A stretch of 64,000 bases of DNA from Phoebastria nigripes (Eukaryota; Chordata; Aves; Procellariiformes; Diomedeidae). Each line of letters starts with the position of its first letter. The stretch's first letter is position 1. The translations under genes and the position numbers were made by a program. The notes under the pieces are model-generated. The model had not been told where the DNA came from. It did no database searches and saw nothing but the letters and a program-made list of their open reading frames with translations. Below, piece after piece: positions 49,701-61,392 of this stretch. The stretch covers positions 1,753,054-1,817,053 of the forward strand of contig JAYKAV010000300.1 of assembly GCA_035582835.1 (NCBI GenBank), written 5' to 3'.

Positions 49701-50223
49701 ATGACATTTCTAAGTCTGATGTCAGAGAACTACGGGCAAAAATATCCCTTTCTTTCTCTTCCTTCTGAGATTTTCAGTCCACGGGGATCAGATCCCACGT
49801 GACAAACGGCGCTTGGCTCACCCCGATTAAAACAAAGCAGAGAGGAAGGGAAAGGACCATGGTGAGAAACGTGGGCGTGAGGCACAGCTGCTCTGTATGT
49901 GTTGTGTGTGTTGTACTGTTACATTTGAAAGGCATTGCTGTGGAAAAGAGAAAATTTGTGGGTTTAGTAGCATACACAAGTCTTTGTCAATGAATGCTGA
50001 ATGTGCTTGGGGTGAGCGGACACCTTAACTTGTAGCAACTGAGGTGCAAACATTAAACTCTGGGGAAAAAGCAGTTGGAGTCTTTTGCAAGCTCTGTAAG
50101 GGACATCAGAAGCTTTCAAAGACCTTCCTGTGAGCAAATGGCTGTGGCTTGTTTCAGCGTCACACGTGCTCTTCCAGGGGCTGCCGGAGGCAGCCGCAGC
50201 TGCCAGGAGAGCGGTGGCAGGCA
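40766..50223. other. Long non-coding stretch with possible regulatory blocks
   Basis: No gene could be supported in this stretch; frames stay below about 115 codons and overlap on both strands. At 45970-46205 ATTA/TAAT cores are dense: AAGTAATTAACACAC, AGATAATTAATCATTAC, CATAATTACATCC, GAGTAATTACAGAG, CTCTAATTAC, plus TATGCATG. At 42630-42780 similar words occur (CCATTAATGAC, TTATTAATATC, GCTCATTAAAC, CAATTAAAGC). At 41730-41775 'GGTGTATCAGCATAATCCC' and 'AGTGAAATCAGTGGGGG' resemble an old amniote repeat. No young transposon was seen. Confidence 0.5.
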
Positions 50224-50246
50224 GGGGTAGGGGCTGGCGGGCAGGG
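50224..50246 (+). other. Canonical G-quadruplex motif
   Basis: Four G-runs (GGGG at 50224, GGGG at 50230, GGG at 50239, GGG at 50244) are separated by loops of 2, 5 and 2 bases, fulfilling the usual G3+N1-7 rule. It lies in a short GC-rich patch (about 50155-50330) in otherwise AT-rich DNA. Formation in vivo is inference. Confidence 0.75.
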
Positions 50247-51059
50247 AGGAGCGGTGTGGAGCACAGCTGGGAGGGTGGTGAGCGGCAGGGGTCATGGGAG
50301 CAGGGAGCAGAGAGAGGGCTTCACCCTGCTTCGAGAATCCATCCAGAAATGCTTTTTGGGGTTTGTCTTCATTTTAGGCCTTCCTTGTTAGGCTTTCAAA
50401 TGTAATGTCCAGCGCTGCAACCGTGACTCAGTCCAAGCAGCAAACAGTTCTCACCTGGTGCTGGGTCTTTACTGGTAATGAAAATTGCAGGCCTGGGCAC
50501 TCAAAATGCAGAATAAGCAGGCTGAGCTCCTTGGTGTCTGTTTGATGGCATAAGATTTCATACGTTTTGAGTGATGACTTGCCAGTCGCCTTGCCACCTC
50601 CTGTCCAGTGTTGTCTGACATTCACACATCTGGGCTCTTGTTAGATGATGGGGCAATGTATGATGAGGCATTCTGCGAGCCCCGGCCAGGGAAGGCGCGT
50701 GGTGCAGAGAGCGCCCATAGGAGAAGGCTGCATAAATTATTGCTTTAAAGCCAGGCAGGGGGAGATCATAAAACACAAGCTCAGAATACTTAAGGTTTGC
50801 GGTTGTGCCTGTGAGGGCAAAACAACATTGATAGAATAGGATTTTCACATTGTTTCAAAGGACTTACACAGGAATTTACACACTGGGCCGAGCTCATCTC
50901 TTTTGCAGTGCCATTGATCTCAGTGCCGCTGTTACATGATAATGGTTGCTTGGGCTCCTTGAAATGGATTTGGGGAGGAAAATAAAAATACCACCAGGTC
51001 CAGCAAGTATACCTTCAGCTGCAATGATGTATTTGAAAAGGCCTGTTTGTCATCCTAGC
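50247..51059. other. Non-coding DNA, faint old repeat trace
   Basis: The segment 50880-50940 ('GGGCCGAGCTCATCTCTTTT' then 'GCCATTGATCTCAGTGCCGC') resembles the 'CATTGACTTCAGTGG' type word found in old amniote interspersed repeats. No gene was recognised. Confidence 0.4.
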
Positions 51060-51290
51060 CCTTAGTTTTCGCATGGCTCTTCTGATCTTCAAAGGACTTT
51101 ACAGGTATTGATTAATCTCAGAGTGGACCCATAAGGTAGATGCGGTGAGTAAGTATCACCTCTGCTTCACAGGCTGGGAAATTGAAACAAAGGAGTTTTG
51201 GTCACACAAGAAGCTGAATTGGCCACCGTGAGAGCCTGGCTATGCACCCTGGCCTCAGACCTCTCAATCATGCCTCTGTCAGATAAATAA
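51060..51290 (+). repeat. Ancient MIR-type SINE (core to 3' end)
   Basis: The words follow the MIR-type consensus in order: 'GTATTGATTAATCTCAGAGT', GACCCATAAGGTAGATG (for 'CCCTGTGAGGTAGGTA'), 'TCACAGGCTGGGAAATTGAA' (for 'TTACAGATGAGGAAACTGAG'), 'TTTTGGTCACACAAGAAGCT' (for 'CAAGGTCACACAGCTAG'), and 'GGCCACCGTGAGAGCCTGGC'. A tail region of the 'CTCTAACCACTAGGC' kind follows, here CTCTCAATCATGCC. By-eye similarity is clear over more than 150 bases. Such elements predate the bird/mammal split, so a readable copy in a bird is a relic and possibly under constraint. Confidence 0.62.
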
Positions 51291-53693
51291 AGNATTGTCT
51301 TACATTCTGCTCCTCGCTCCCCTAGCAAGTATTTCTTTTGAATTAATGTCTGATCCTGTGGTACACTGAACTCGATATCAATCTATTTTTAATAGAAGAA
51401 ACCCTGGCTGGAGTTAGCCCAGAGTAACTGGCTGAAGTTATCTGAGCCAGTTATTGTTCCTTCTCTATTTACAAGGAGAAGGGGTGTGGGAGAGCACATA
51501 CACAATCAAACAGAAACTGATGGGGTTTATTTGGGTTGCCATTTAAAATCATCATCTGCCAGCACTTTCTTTACTGGATATAAAATAAAACTGGCTGTAC
51601 AAAGGTGTGAAATATGCGCAGAATGATCTGTCTCTACTGAACTGTGCAAGCAGTTATGTTGTGATAGGTAATGAGAAACACACTGAAGTTCATGTGGGAT
51701 CTGGTAAAGAACCAGAGAAAAATTTGCAGGCAGCTGGCTTTTGCTGAGAAGCAGTTTTGCAATGACCTAAATTGAGTCAGATTCTTTTATGTAGATGAAG
51801 TTAGGGGGAAGGAAAAAGAAAAAGGAAAAGGATTAGAAAAGTCAGTGTTCAGACTTACCATTTCAGATTAGTTGCTGGCTTTGAAACATAGCTGGATTTT
51901 ATTTAAAAGAGGAAAAATCAGCCAAAATTCATCATCTATGGCATTTTGATTGTTTCCCGGAGAACTGCTACCTAGCTGTTAGCCTTCCTGGAAAAAGCAG
52001 AGGGGCAGACATNAGGTCGCTTAACTCTGAAAGTTTTGATGTTACAGAATAGACAACTTGAGGATGCCAGGGGTATCTTCCAAACAGAACTTTTAGCTGG
52101 TAACACACGTGTAAGTTTTGCCAAACAAAGGAAATTACTGCTTCTGCCCCAGGGAATGGCAGTTCTAGGGTAAGTGGCATTTAAAAATGATGTTTCTTAA
52201 ACTGAGGCACCCTACGAATATTTATAATTTCACCCTGCACCTAAATTAATGCTCAGAGACAGCCAGTGCAAATCTTTCCTTCGACTTCCCTTTTCAAGAC
52301 TCAGATGAGCAGTTTGCATTTGGTGAGACTGACTGATCTTCTGCAGCCTGCATACTACATTGAGTATGTCATGTGCTTTTTGAGGATCCAGGCTAATTAT
52401 GGCAATGCAGAATTGAAACTAATTTTAAGGAAACATTTAAATTTTAAAATAATTGGGGTAAATCCTGAGTGGTCTGATAATGGTGGAGGGATCTCTCTTA
52501 AAAAGGGTGATTAAAAGCAATGCTTCTCTATAATCCATGCAAAACTTTGAAGTCAGAAGTAATAGAAACCTAGATATAAGCTACAAGTAATCTATAAGTG
52601 TCTTCAGGTTTTATAACCCACAGTAGTCTGTGAGGTTTTGACCATATTTACAGAAACTGAATAAATTTGTTGGCAGGATATTGAAGAGATAAATGTATTT
52701 AAAAGTTGGCAGTGTAATATATTCATTCATTCAGATATGGTGATGAGATCTGTGGATTTAATAATCATATTCCCGGCAATCACAATTATAAAAGTTATGC
52801 TCAGAGATAATCATGTGAGGCAGAAATAATTCCCTGTTGTTGACTGAATTTCAACTGGCTCCATATCACTAAAGTTGAAAAATATTAATTAAATGCCTTT
52901 CCCTAACATTCATTTCTCTGAGTACTTTTTCTTTTTTCTCCTCCTTTTTCATCTCTTTTTGGGAAGTATTAAATGAAATGTATTAATAAATGCAGAAATA
53001 GGAGTTTTATTAAAGGTATTAGGGATAGAGAGTATAGTTGAATGCAGTACCAGAGCAACGCCAATGACAAAGTATAATCTCAGTATAAAGAGGTCCATTT
53101 GTTTTGGAATGAATGATATGGGGAAAAAAAATGAAAAAAGACTTTTCCTTCGGGGAAAAACCTCTTAATAATGTTAAAGGGGCCATGAATTAAAATGACC
53201 TTTCAGATTATGAAAGGGAAGGAATTACTCAGAGAGCTGCTTAAAAAAGATGAGGAGGATATCTTGGTAAAACTGAATTAAAGGTAGCTTTTCTTTTAGT
53301 GCCCATCCTCCTGTTTCACAACACAGAGTAAGAGATATGTGGATCTTCAAAAATGGTGACGGGCATTTGAATCAGAGCACACACATCAGCTTTCTTCCCA
53401 GGGTCTGGTGAGTTAAAGGATCACTATGAAGTAAATACCATCTCTCATTTTTTGCAGAGCTGATGTTTGATTTGTCCAGGGACTCACAAAGAGCTAGTGC
53501 CAGAGTCAACTTGCTGTAACTATTTGAAGGCAATTTAGAAAGTGTAAATGTACAGCATTTTAAAATAACCTTTCAGCATGATTGAGCAGCCTCTGATATT
53601 CCACCCCTCTTCAGGGCAGTGCCACTCACATACTTCACTTGACATTGTGTGAATTAAGTATGCAGAAATTTCAGTGGGGAGAGATGTTAGTGA
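51291..53693. other. Non-coding AT-rich DNA with CNE-like texture
   Basis: No gene could be supported. The block 52720-52900 contains TTTAATAATCATATTCC, GGCAATCACAATTATAAAAG, GAGATAATCATGTG and AAATATTAATTAAATGCC, a dense ATTA/GATA mix. A pyrimidine-rich run lies at 52926-52960. Unresolved bases lie at 51293 and 52013. Confidence 0.5.
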
Positions 53694-53721
53694 ACTACTA
53701 CACCAGGGTTGGTGTAGTAGT
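53694..53721. repeat. Perfect hairpin, 12-bp stem and 4-base loop
   Basis: ACTACTACACCA (53694-53705) is the exact reverse complement of TGGTGTAGTAGT (53710-53721), with loop GGGT. Beyond the stem, GAA and TTC could pair further across a short bulge. It is too short for a microRNA precursor as it stands. It may be a cruciform or a slippage product (CTA/TAG triplets). Confidence 0.88.
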
Positions 53722-56700
53722 AGTTTCATCTCCCTGCAGAGAGGCAGGGATGGATGAAAGCCCTGTATCTCCTGGAGCTCACAGGAGCTCCTCTGAGGGA
53801 CCTCTTACCCTCTGAATGTTCCCTCCCCCTCCTCACAATGTTTCTGATTTCTTGTTCTCTACTATCCATCTTACTAACCAAATCTGCTTCCACACTTTTT
53901 TTTCTATTTTGTTTTCTCCAAGCAGAGGCTGCACTGGTGAGCCCCAAATGCCAAGATTAAGAAAAGATGCTGGGACTCTCAGAAAAAAACCCTAACCCAA
54001 ACTCCCCAGCCATCACAACCAACAGAAATCCCATGTTAGTACAGAAACCCCTGTCTTTCTCAGATGTGCATTTCGTTCTTCCTGCTGAGACTCATTTCAG
54101 AATCTAACACAAGTTTAAAGAAAGAAGTGGGAAAAATACCTTTTTCCCTCTTTCATCTCAGGAACACACTGCAACAATTTTAATCCGAACTGCCCCGATT
54201 TTGAAAGGATCTTTCTCTCCATGTTCCTTCTCCAACACCTGATCTTTGGTCCCAGATGGAAATTGATTCTGTGCTCAGCACTTGGTTGCTAAGTGACCCA
54301 TACAAAATCTCTGCACTGATTTTCCTTCTCTTATACATTTGACCACAAACAAGAGAACCAGGTGGTTAGAAGATGGATTTCATTTATCTGCAAGATTTTT
54401 CTAAAAGCATAAGAAATTTTTCTGCACTTCTTTCAGGGCTGAGAAGAAAATAATTTACACCGCCAAATCTCCAACTACTGGACAAAGAATGCAGGAGAAT
54501 GGGAGCCTAGCTGCAAAACAGGGCTAATATGTGACAAAGAGAAGCAGAACTAAAATACTGACGCAGCAAGCTTTTTGTTGTCCTCACCTCCAGAGGTCTA
54601 ACTCAATTTCAGTGGAAAGGCAAGATCATAAAACTGGGAGGATAGTCAAAGCCCTACTTTCTCTTTCTAGAGGGATAGCTGATTGATAAATGGCTGCTGA
54701 ATTTGCCTGTGTGTGCCCTGATTTTTAAAAAAGTCTTGCACCAGGGATAGCTACTGAGGCAGGGGAGATAATTCAGTTTAACTAATGACTTAATGAATTG
54801 GTTTGAGGCAAAAAAAGCAGGTGATGAAATCAACTGATAGTATATTACCTGGTATTTTTATTCAGAGTGGCTTTGACCTGTCACTTTCTTTCTTGTTTAA
54901 GAACTTCACCTGAGGGAAAATACTGGCTGACGTGCTATAGATGAGGATTAAATTTGTATTGGCATAAATTGGGCAGAAGCCCTGTAGCCTCAGCATCAGA
55001 GGTGTCCTATAGACCCCAGTAGGAGCTAGCACCAAACTCCTGTGCAGTTTGAGAAGTGTCATAACGTGGGACTCAAGAATGAAAAGGAGGGAGTGCTTTT
55101 TTATGGCAGGTGGTAACCCCACACCTACAGACTAGTGGGGCTCTGCCTCTGTCTTCCAGGCTGACTTTGCTCCTCAGTTGTAGTAAATGCTTGCAGTGTT
55201 TGTTGAACTGGCCGGCTTTTCTCACCAAATAACTCCAAGACAGCCAACAAAGGGGACACAGACCTTCCTCCTGATCAGGCAGTGGGTGCTGGTGGGGAAT
55301 GGAGCCCACCTCTCCTGGATCGCTGCATGCACCGCTCTGCAGGAGGTGACGTTCCCCTGCAGCTCTGCTGGCTCTACCACTTGCAGAGACCCTCCCAGCT
55401 CTTGCAGTTCAGTAAAAGAGTTATCAAGTATAAGCACTAGACCTTTGCTCATTTTGTTTAAAATAGAAAATGCTCACACAGTACCTCAGATGGCAGACTC
55501 CAAGAAGGCAGTGACACAGAAGGGGGGTGGCAGAGGGGCAGCAACCTGTAGGCACGCTTGTAGCCAGGAGATGATGTGTGTTCACAGCCTCAAGTCATGC
55601 TGAACGGCTGTGCCTCTGTCAAGCCAGCTGTAAGCAATGCTATGCTCCAGTAGGAGCTGAGGATTAAAGGATCATCTGCAATGCAGATCAGATTGTCTTT
55701 CAGGGAACAGAAGAAGTCACAAAGTAGGAGCAGATGCAAGGTCTGGTGGTCAAGAGGACTCTTCTGTGGTCTGGATATGAGAAACAGGACTGTCACCTGA
55801 GTTAATTCACTAAGCGGATTTATCGTTACTGTTTTTTCTGCTATTTTATTAAAAAGGGCAATGAAGCAAAACACTGCCAAAATGCATTGTATTACCAGAA
55901 CATTGTCACAGCGTTGCCTTATAATGGGAATTGACATCTGAGCCAAAGCACTATGCTTTTCTTCAATAATACATTGCCATCAGTACTTCTCCCTGCAGAG
56001 AAGATGCATCTTCGTGATCCCATGACAAAGGACATAGTCTGGCACAGAGACAGTGTCATCCTCGCTCTGAATCACACAGACCCTTTTAACCAACAGAAAA
56101 AAAAAGCTGGATTACTTTGTTTTTGTTCTTTTTAGATGTGGGGCACAGCTGTGTAGATTGTAGGCAACAACTGCCTGCTCTGATGCGGCATCCTGCACAG
56201 CAAGAAAACAAAACATTGTCACTTCTCTCCTTCATTTTGAGCAGAGCATTGGCTTGTGCATTGGGAGCGCCAATGTACATCTGCCTGGTCGTGAAACACC
56301 CACTGGATTGTGACGCTGGTCTGACACTAGCACTGCAGAAGGGTTTGGACTAGCGATTTACAGTTGATGTCTTTCACTACTGAATCCCTGGGCACTGCAC
56401 ACCTTTAAATTAAGTCACATGGCTCAAGGTCTCCCAAAAATGAGCATGAGCTCTGGAGGGGGGTAACTTTTCAGTTTTAAAGTTTTATTGTCACTGTGGC
56501 TTTGATGCTGCTCTCTGCCAGAACCTGAAGACCCCAACTGCGTGATGACGACTGTAGGTTACAATGAGCCAGTTAATATCTAACAGCCTTTGTGGAGCAG
56601 GTGTCTTAGTGCTGATGTCTGTCTGAGGACAGGAGGGAGGGTGGAGAATGAGGCAGTGTTTTGGGGTGGTAGGCCCAGAATCCATTCAGTTCCCAGAAGA

Positions 56701-59498
56701 ATCCTACAGGTGAATTTGGCAGTCAACAGTATAAAAAGAAGATGCTTTCATGTCAAAGAGCTGTTCCAAGGAAGCAAAGAAAGGTTTTTTTTTCCCTTTA
56801 CACCTGCAAATTCTCCAGAGCTGTTTCAGGTTATAAAAGATCCAGTGAAAGTGCAGCCTTGATCCTTATTAGAAACAGAAAGGGCCACACCCTGACAACA
56901 GCCCTGTTCTCAAAGGAGGAAATCTTTTTTTCACGCTCCTCCCACCAAGAGTTTGCCAAAATTTCTAGACAAATATGAAATTTGTAATATCAGCCTAGTT
57001 TTGTTTTCTTGCATATCAATTCTGGTTTTCATTTAAATTGAAATAACATTTTTTATTGGGATATCTGACACTTCCTCATCAGCATCAACAAATCTTATTT
57101 CTAACTTGCATATTATATATTTTTAAATAGACTTTTACTTATCTGACCCACTTTTTAACATTACTTTGCTGTACTAGCTAGGTCCAACAAAGAGCATGGT
57201 AACAACATAGAAATTCTGTGAGGTGAATATAGATGTTCTTATGTTAACTTAGGCCTGAGTGGAAAGCCTACAGGAGATCCTGCACAAATTACATTTTTAA
57301 GTTCACTTTGGCACATTTGAGAAATTTGAGCAAGCTTTGCAATTCTCCTGCATTCATCCAAACTCTATCTGAGCTGTAGCTTATAGTCTAAAAATAGAAA
57401 GAAAAAAAATGATCTGAACCACTAGAAAATTAGACTGGATTCAAGTCTGCACCATAAGAACCAATCCCCCAAAGTATTAATGACCTATTTTCCAAAGAAA
57501 TCAGTGGAAATCAAGTACCTACATATCACTGAGGTTCTGGGTATTAGATTTTATCTTGCAGTGTCTTGTTGTGGTGTTTACACAGGTGTGGAACATCAGA
57601 GAAATAGGCTGATATTGTACTAATTTTCATGCAGAATGAACAACCACGGAAGAAGAATTTATTCTTGAACCATCTATTTACAGGCCTTCCAAGTCAAGGG
57701 TTGGAAACCAATGGCAAAAATATGTATGTCAAATACAAAACAAGTTCAGCTCCTGGCAAAGTGCATGAAAGATTTCAACTTTCAGTTGGTATTTCAAACA
57801 AATAGATAAATAAATAAAGATGATAAAAACCCCACAACATCCGCTGATTCCCCTCCTCTCTCCCCCTTTCCAGATTCAGGCTATTTAACAAAGTGCTTGT
57901 TATAATTAAATGAATATTACATATGTATATGTAAAAATCATTGTTGTGTTCTCTCTCAGGCTTGTTTGCATAATTTTCTCTGCAGGCAGAACGTGTGGCA
58001 GTCACAGGAGACAGCTGAAAGTGTCTGGGTTGAATGCCCAGCTTGAATACGTGTTTGTCTGGTCCAGCTGAAGGACGGCTGTGCGAGGGCACGCACCTCC
58101 CCGGCGGGTGCTCCCCTGCGGTGCTGTTGGGTATGAGTTGAGAGCACCCCACAACACACCAGTGACTGGGAGCTGGGGAAAGGGCCTGGGGCAGTTGTAA
58201 CACCTCTCTCTCCTGTTCTAGCAGCAGGAAAAGAGCCTTGAAATGGGAACGGTTGTTTGCATCCTCTCTACAGCCCCTATCCATTCCCAAAGCAGGCTCC
58301 AGAAGTACTTTTTACCAGAATAGTAAAATGACCCCACCAGTGAGCAGGAGAAGAAGGGTCACTGGATGAAAAGCTGCCTATAACAATGCTCCTTTGCATA
58401 GGGAGGGTCAGCCTGGAAAGGTCCAACAAAAGCCNTTTACTGCTCTTGGGTGTTTACTTGGCTGTGGAGGATGTTAAGCAACCACCGCTGTGCATATATG
58501 CAATATAAATGCGGAGTATTCAGAGCACTGCCTGTAATGCCAGATGTTCGCAGTTCTTCTCGTTACTTTTCAGTAAGNGTTTCCCATGCTGTACAACTGT
58601 TTATGGGCTTTGCTCACTTGGTGTTTGGGGTCCCTGCTGTGCCTAACTTCTGCTAAGGCGTCAGGACAACAGAAGTGTCTTGAGGCCAGCGAATACCTCC
58701 CCAGTGCTTGTAGCAAGAGAAGAAAAGTTAAAAGAAAAAAAAAAAAAGTGAAATAACACTCTCCAAATCCAAAACCTTTTGATCACTGAAGAATCTGAGA
58801 TTCTGTGGAATTAAAAAGACATTTTATAGAAGACTGAAAAAAAACTATAGAAAATTGTTGGCACTAACTGTAAGTGACAGGAATGGGAGCTTAACTCTCT
58901 TCAAGTTTCACCCTTGCATAGGATTTGCTCTGTGTAGAGCACTGTGGATGCTGCTTTGGCATCATTTCTGTACTCATGGGATGTAGGTGGGGGCAGCCTT
59001 CCACACACCACATTGATTCTGCTGGGTCGTGGACCTCTTTCTTCTCTTCAGACATGAGAAATCCTAAAAAGGGGGCGGGCTGGGGAGGTTGAAGTTGTTT
59101 CTGTAGGAGAGACACCATGGCGAACAAGCAGCTTTACTACTGTGTTTTGTCGAGTGTCAGATTTGTGTCAGCTTCAAAAGCAGTTTCTGCTGGAAGGGAC
59201 TGTCCAGCTGGTGGGAGAGACAGTGGGAGGGTGTGGGTGTGAGTGATTTGTGTTGCATTTATAATTAGTCTTTTAGCTTAACAAACTTTCCAGTGTTAAT
59301 TAAGCCTGTGAATCTGTTTGTGTGACAGGAAGTGACAGCCATTCCCACTTCATGCAGTGGCAAGCATCATGGGGAGGTAAAGGCGTCCAGTCATGAAACA
59401 ACTGAAGCAAGTGATTTAGTTTTCAAGGACACTATTGCCTTTGATTGTGTGAAAGCCAGGCTGTTCTTCCACAGTTTTCTGTGCTCATTGTGTTATTT
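53722..59498. other. Non-coding DNA, including the longest chance ORF
   Basis: The longest frame in the window (171 codons, minus strand 57775-58290) lies here. It has no recognisable domain and a low-complexity end, and is judged spurious. A13 lies at 58735-58747. The GC-richer patches at about 55260-55400 and 58070-58150 carry no recognisable element. Unresolved bases lie at 58435 and 58578. Confidence 0.5.
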
Positions 59499-59574
59499 AC
59501 ACACACACACACACGTACGTATATATTTTTTTATATATATATATAAAATTATAATTTAACATATATATATGTAC
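59499..59574. repeat. Compound microsatellite (AC)n-(TA)n
   Basis: An (AC) run of about eight units passes through ACGTACGTATAT into T-rich and (TA)n segments, ending ATATATATATGTAC. It is a typical compound dinucleotide repeat, likely length-polymorphic. The frame 59332-59559 running into it is spurious. Confidence 0.95.
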
Positions 59575-61259
59575 TTCCTGACAGCTTTGAAAACTCAGCC
59601 TGGGATATGAAAGTCAGCCCTGGTTCAATCTGGCTTGCATTACGTGTTGTGTCTTCTCACAGGACACCATATCAGGGATAGGTAGATTACACATATGAGG
59701 CCAGGCCAAAGCTAAGGCTAAGCTGCTGATCCTTATTTAGCAATTATCTAGCTTCCACAAATTGTATTTATTTAATAACTAGAGTATTTTATCAATGTTA
59801 TTAGTTTAATTTTAAATAGGTTTGTACAGTCTTATGGAAATGTTTTTATATGAGAATATTTTGTTATTTCTATATCTTGGGTATTTAATAGAGTGAAGAA
59901 ATTCTGTTCTTAGTAAATAAATGCTTATCTGGGCAATTCAGAGCGGTTTTAGATTGTCAGAGGTATCTTAAGTGGAATAAAAAGCCTAGGATATAATGCA
60001 GTTGGGAGTGTCCCAGCTGTGTACTACAAAAATGTGCAGAATTCAAATCAGCAGCTTTTATGAAAACTCTGGGGATCATTATCACTTATGCCATTGTAAG
60101 GCAGGATTAACTCTGTGGCGGCCGGTCAAATCTCATCAAGATAAAATAGATGTGTTGGGCCGGTAACATTTACACAGACAAATAACAGAACTTGGTTTGC
60201 TATGACATTGTTGTTGCTTACTTAGCTTCATCTCAGCTCAGAGTGCTCATTTTGATGAAGGCAAGAACTGATATTTTTCATGGTCCATAAACAAATACCT
60301 TTACTGGGTGTGTACACAGATATGAGAGAGATGTTACTGCAGTTACATATTGTACTTCTACAATCCTGCTATTCCTGGTCAAGAATAGTATTTATTACAG
60401 CTGTGCCTACAACATGTCTCAGCCCTCTTATGTGCTATAATGAATGAGGCAGATTCATTCATTCAGATTTGGAGCCAGAATTTTTCTCAGAGGAAAAGGG
60501 TGAAAACTATGTCCATGTGTTCCCGTAGCACCTTATCTCCTGCTTGCTGCAGATGTTACTGACACAGGAAAGGAGGTAGCAGAGAAGCAGACCCAGAAAG
60601 GTAGCTGGGAGAATTAAGCACATCTGGAAAAATTATCTGTTTTCCTTCTTCCTTTCCTCTTCTCCCCCTCCATCCACCCCAATGAAGGATTTATTTTCTG
60701 CCTGCAGTGAATACTGTCAGCCAGAGAACTGCNGGAAAATTGGTAATTGCCTGGTTAAATTGTCTGAAGCCAGAGTCATGGTGCAGTGCTGTCCCAGAGA
60801 TTGTCTGGAGGCATTAAATAAAGGGAAAATATAAGAATAAGATGCTTTCTTCTGCTTACAAGATTTAAAGTAGCTGAAGACTCTAGCTTTCAGGAGCAGA
60901 AGTCAAACAAGCCAGACTTGGTGTAGAAAGCTTGTTATTTAGGGTAAAGGGATTTAGTTATCACGTTACAGAGGTTGTGATGGTTTTAGTCTCTGATCCC
61001 TTAATCTTTTTCCAAAGGATGTTGGAATGAACTACCTTTTAGAAGGAGCTCTTGCAGAATGCCAGAAACTCCATCAAAGAGAGATTTCCTTTCACAGATG
61101 CAGTATCCCAATTTAACAGAACAACAAGTATGTTTACAGTAATGGGTGTTGCATTGAACATTAATGTCAGATTTAGAGTTCAGTTTTGATGCTTCTGTTA
61201 TTCAGCTTGAACCATAGCTAGCTGCTCTGTGGGTTTTTGTTTGTTTGTTTCTTGGTTTG
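59575..61259. other. Non-coding DNA with a CpG-retaining GATA-rich block
   Basis: No open frame of note occurs over more than 1.6 kb. At 60110-60165 the word GGCCGGT occurs twice (60120-60126 and 60158-60164), flanking 'TCATCAAGATAAAATAGATG' with GATA-type cores. CpG in such AT-rich context is unusual. A 9-bp inverted repeat (AATGAATGA and TCATTCATT) lies at 60439-60463. A pyrimidine-rich run lies at about 60636-60680. An unresolved base lies at 60733. Confidence 0.45.
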
Positions 61260-61392
61260 TTTTTTTTTTTTTTTTAAAATTGCAACGCATGTCACCAGCT
61301 GAGTTCTGGTAACCCATCACATGTGTACTCCAAACTATCCCAACTGCAAAAGAAAACTTTTTTTTTTTTTTTTTAAATTGCTACTCTTGTCA
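61260..61392. repeat. Two poly-T tracts in a 98-bp-spaced duplication
   Basis: T16 at 61260-61275 and T17 at 61358-61374 are each followed by AAATTGC (61277-61283 and 61375-61381), then AC, then TGTCA (61290-61294 and 61388-61392). The constant 98-bp offset across these anchors suggests a local tandem duplication and not two independent T runs. The first tract is preceded by a (TTTG)n-like run. Confidence 0.65.

Noticed and set aside
56325..56390. 'GGGTTTGGACTAGCGATTTA' followed by 'CTTTCACTACTGAATC', resembling a CR1 3' end
   Set aside because: Only one short word matches, there is no terminal 8-bp repeat, and nothing CR1-like lies upstream.
57775..58290. Longest open frame in the window (171 codons, minus strand)
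   Set aside because: No recognisable domain. The C-terminal part is driven by AT-rich low-complexity sequence (NIHLIITSTLL, FYHLYLFIYLF). The length is about what chance gives for the best frame in 64 kb on six frames.
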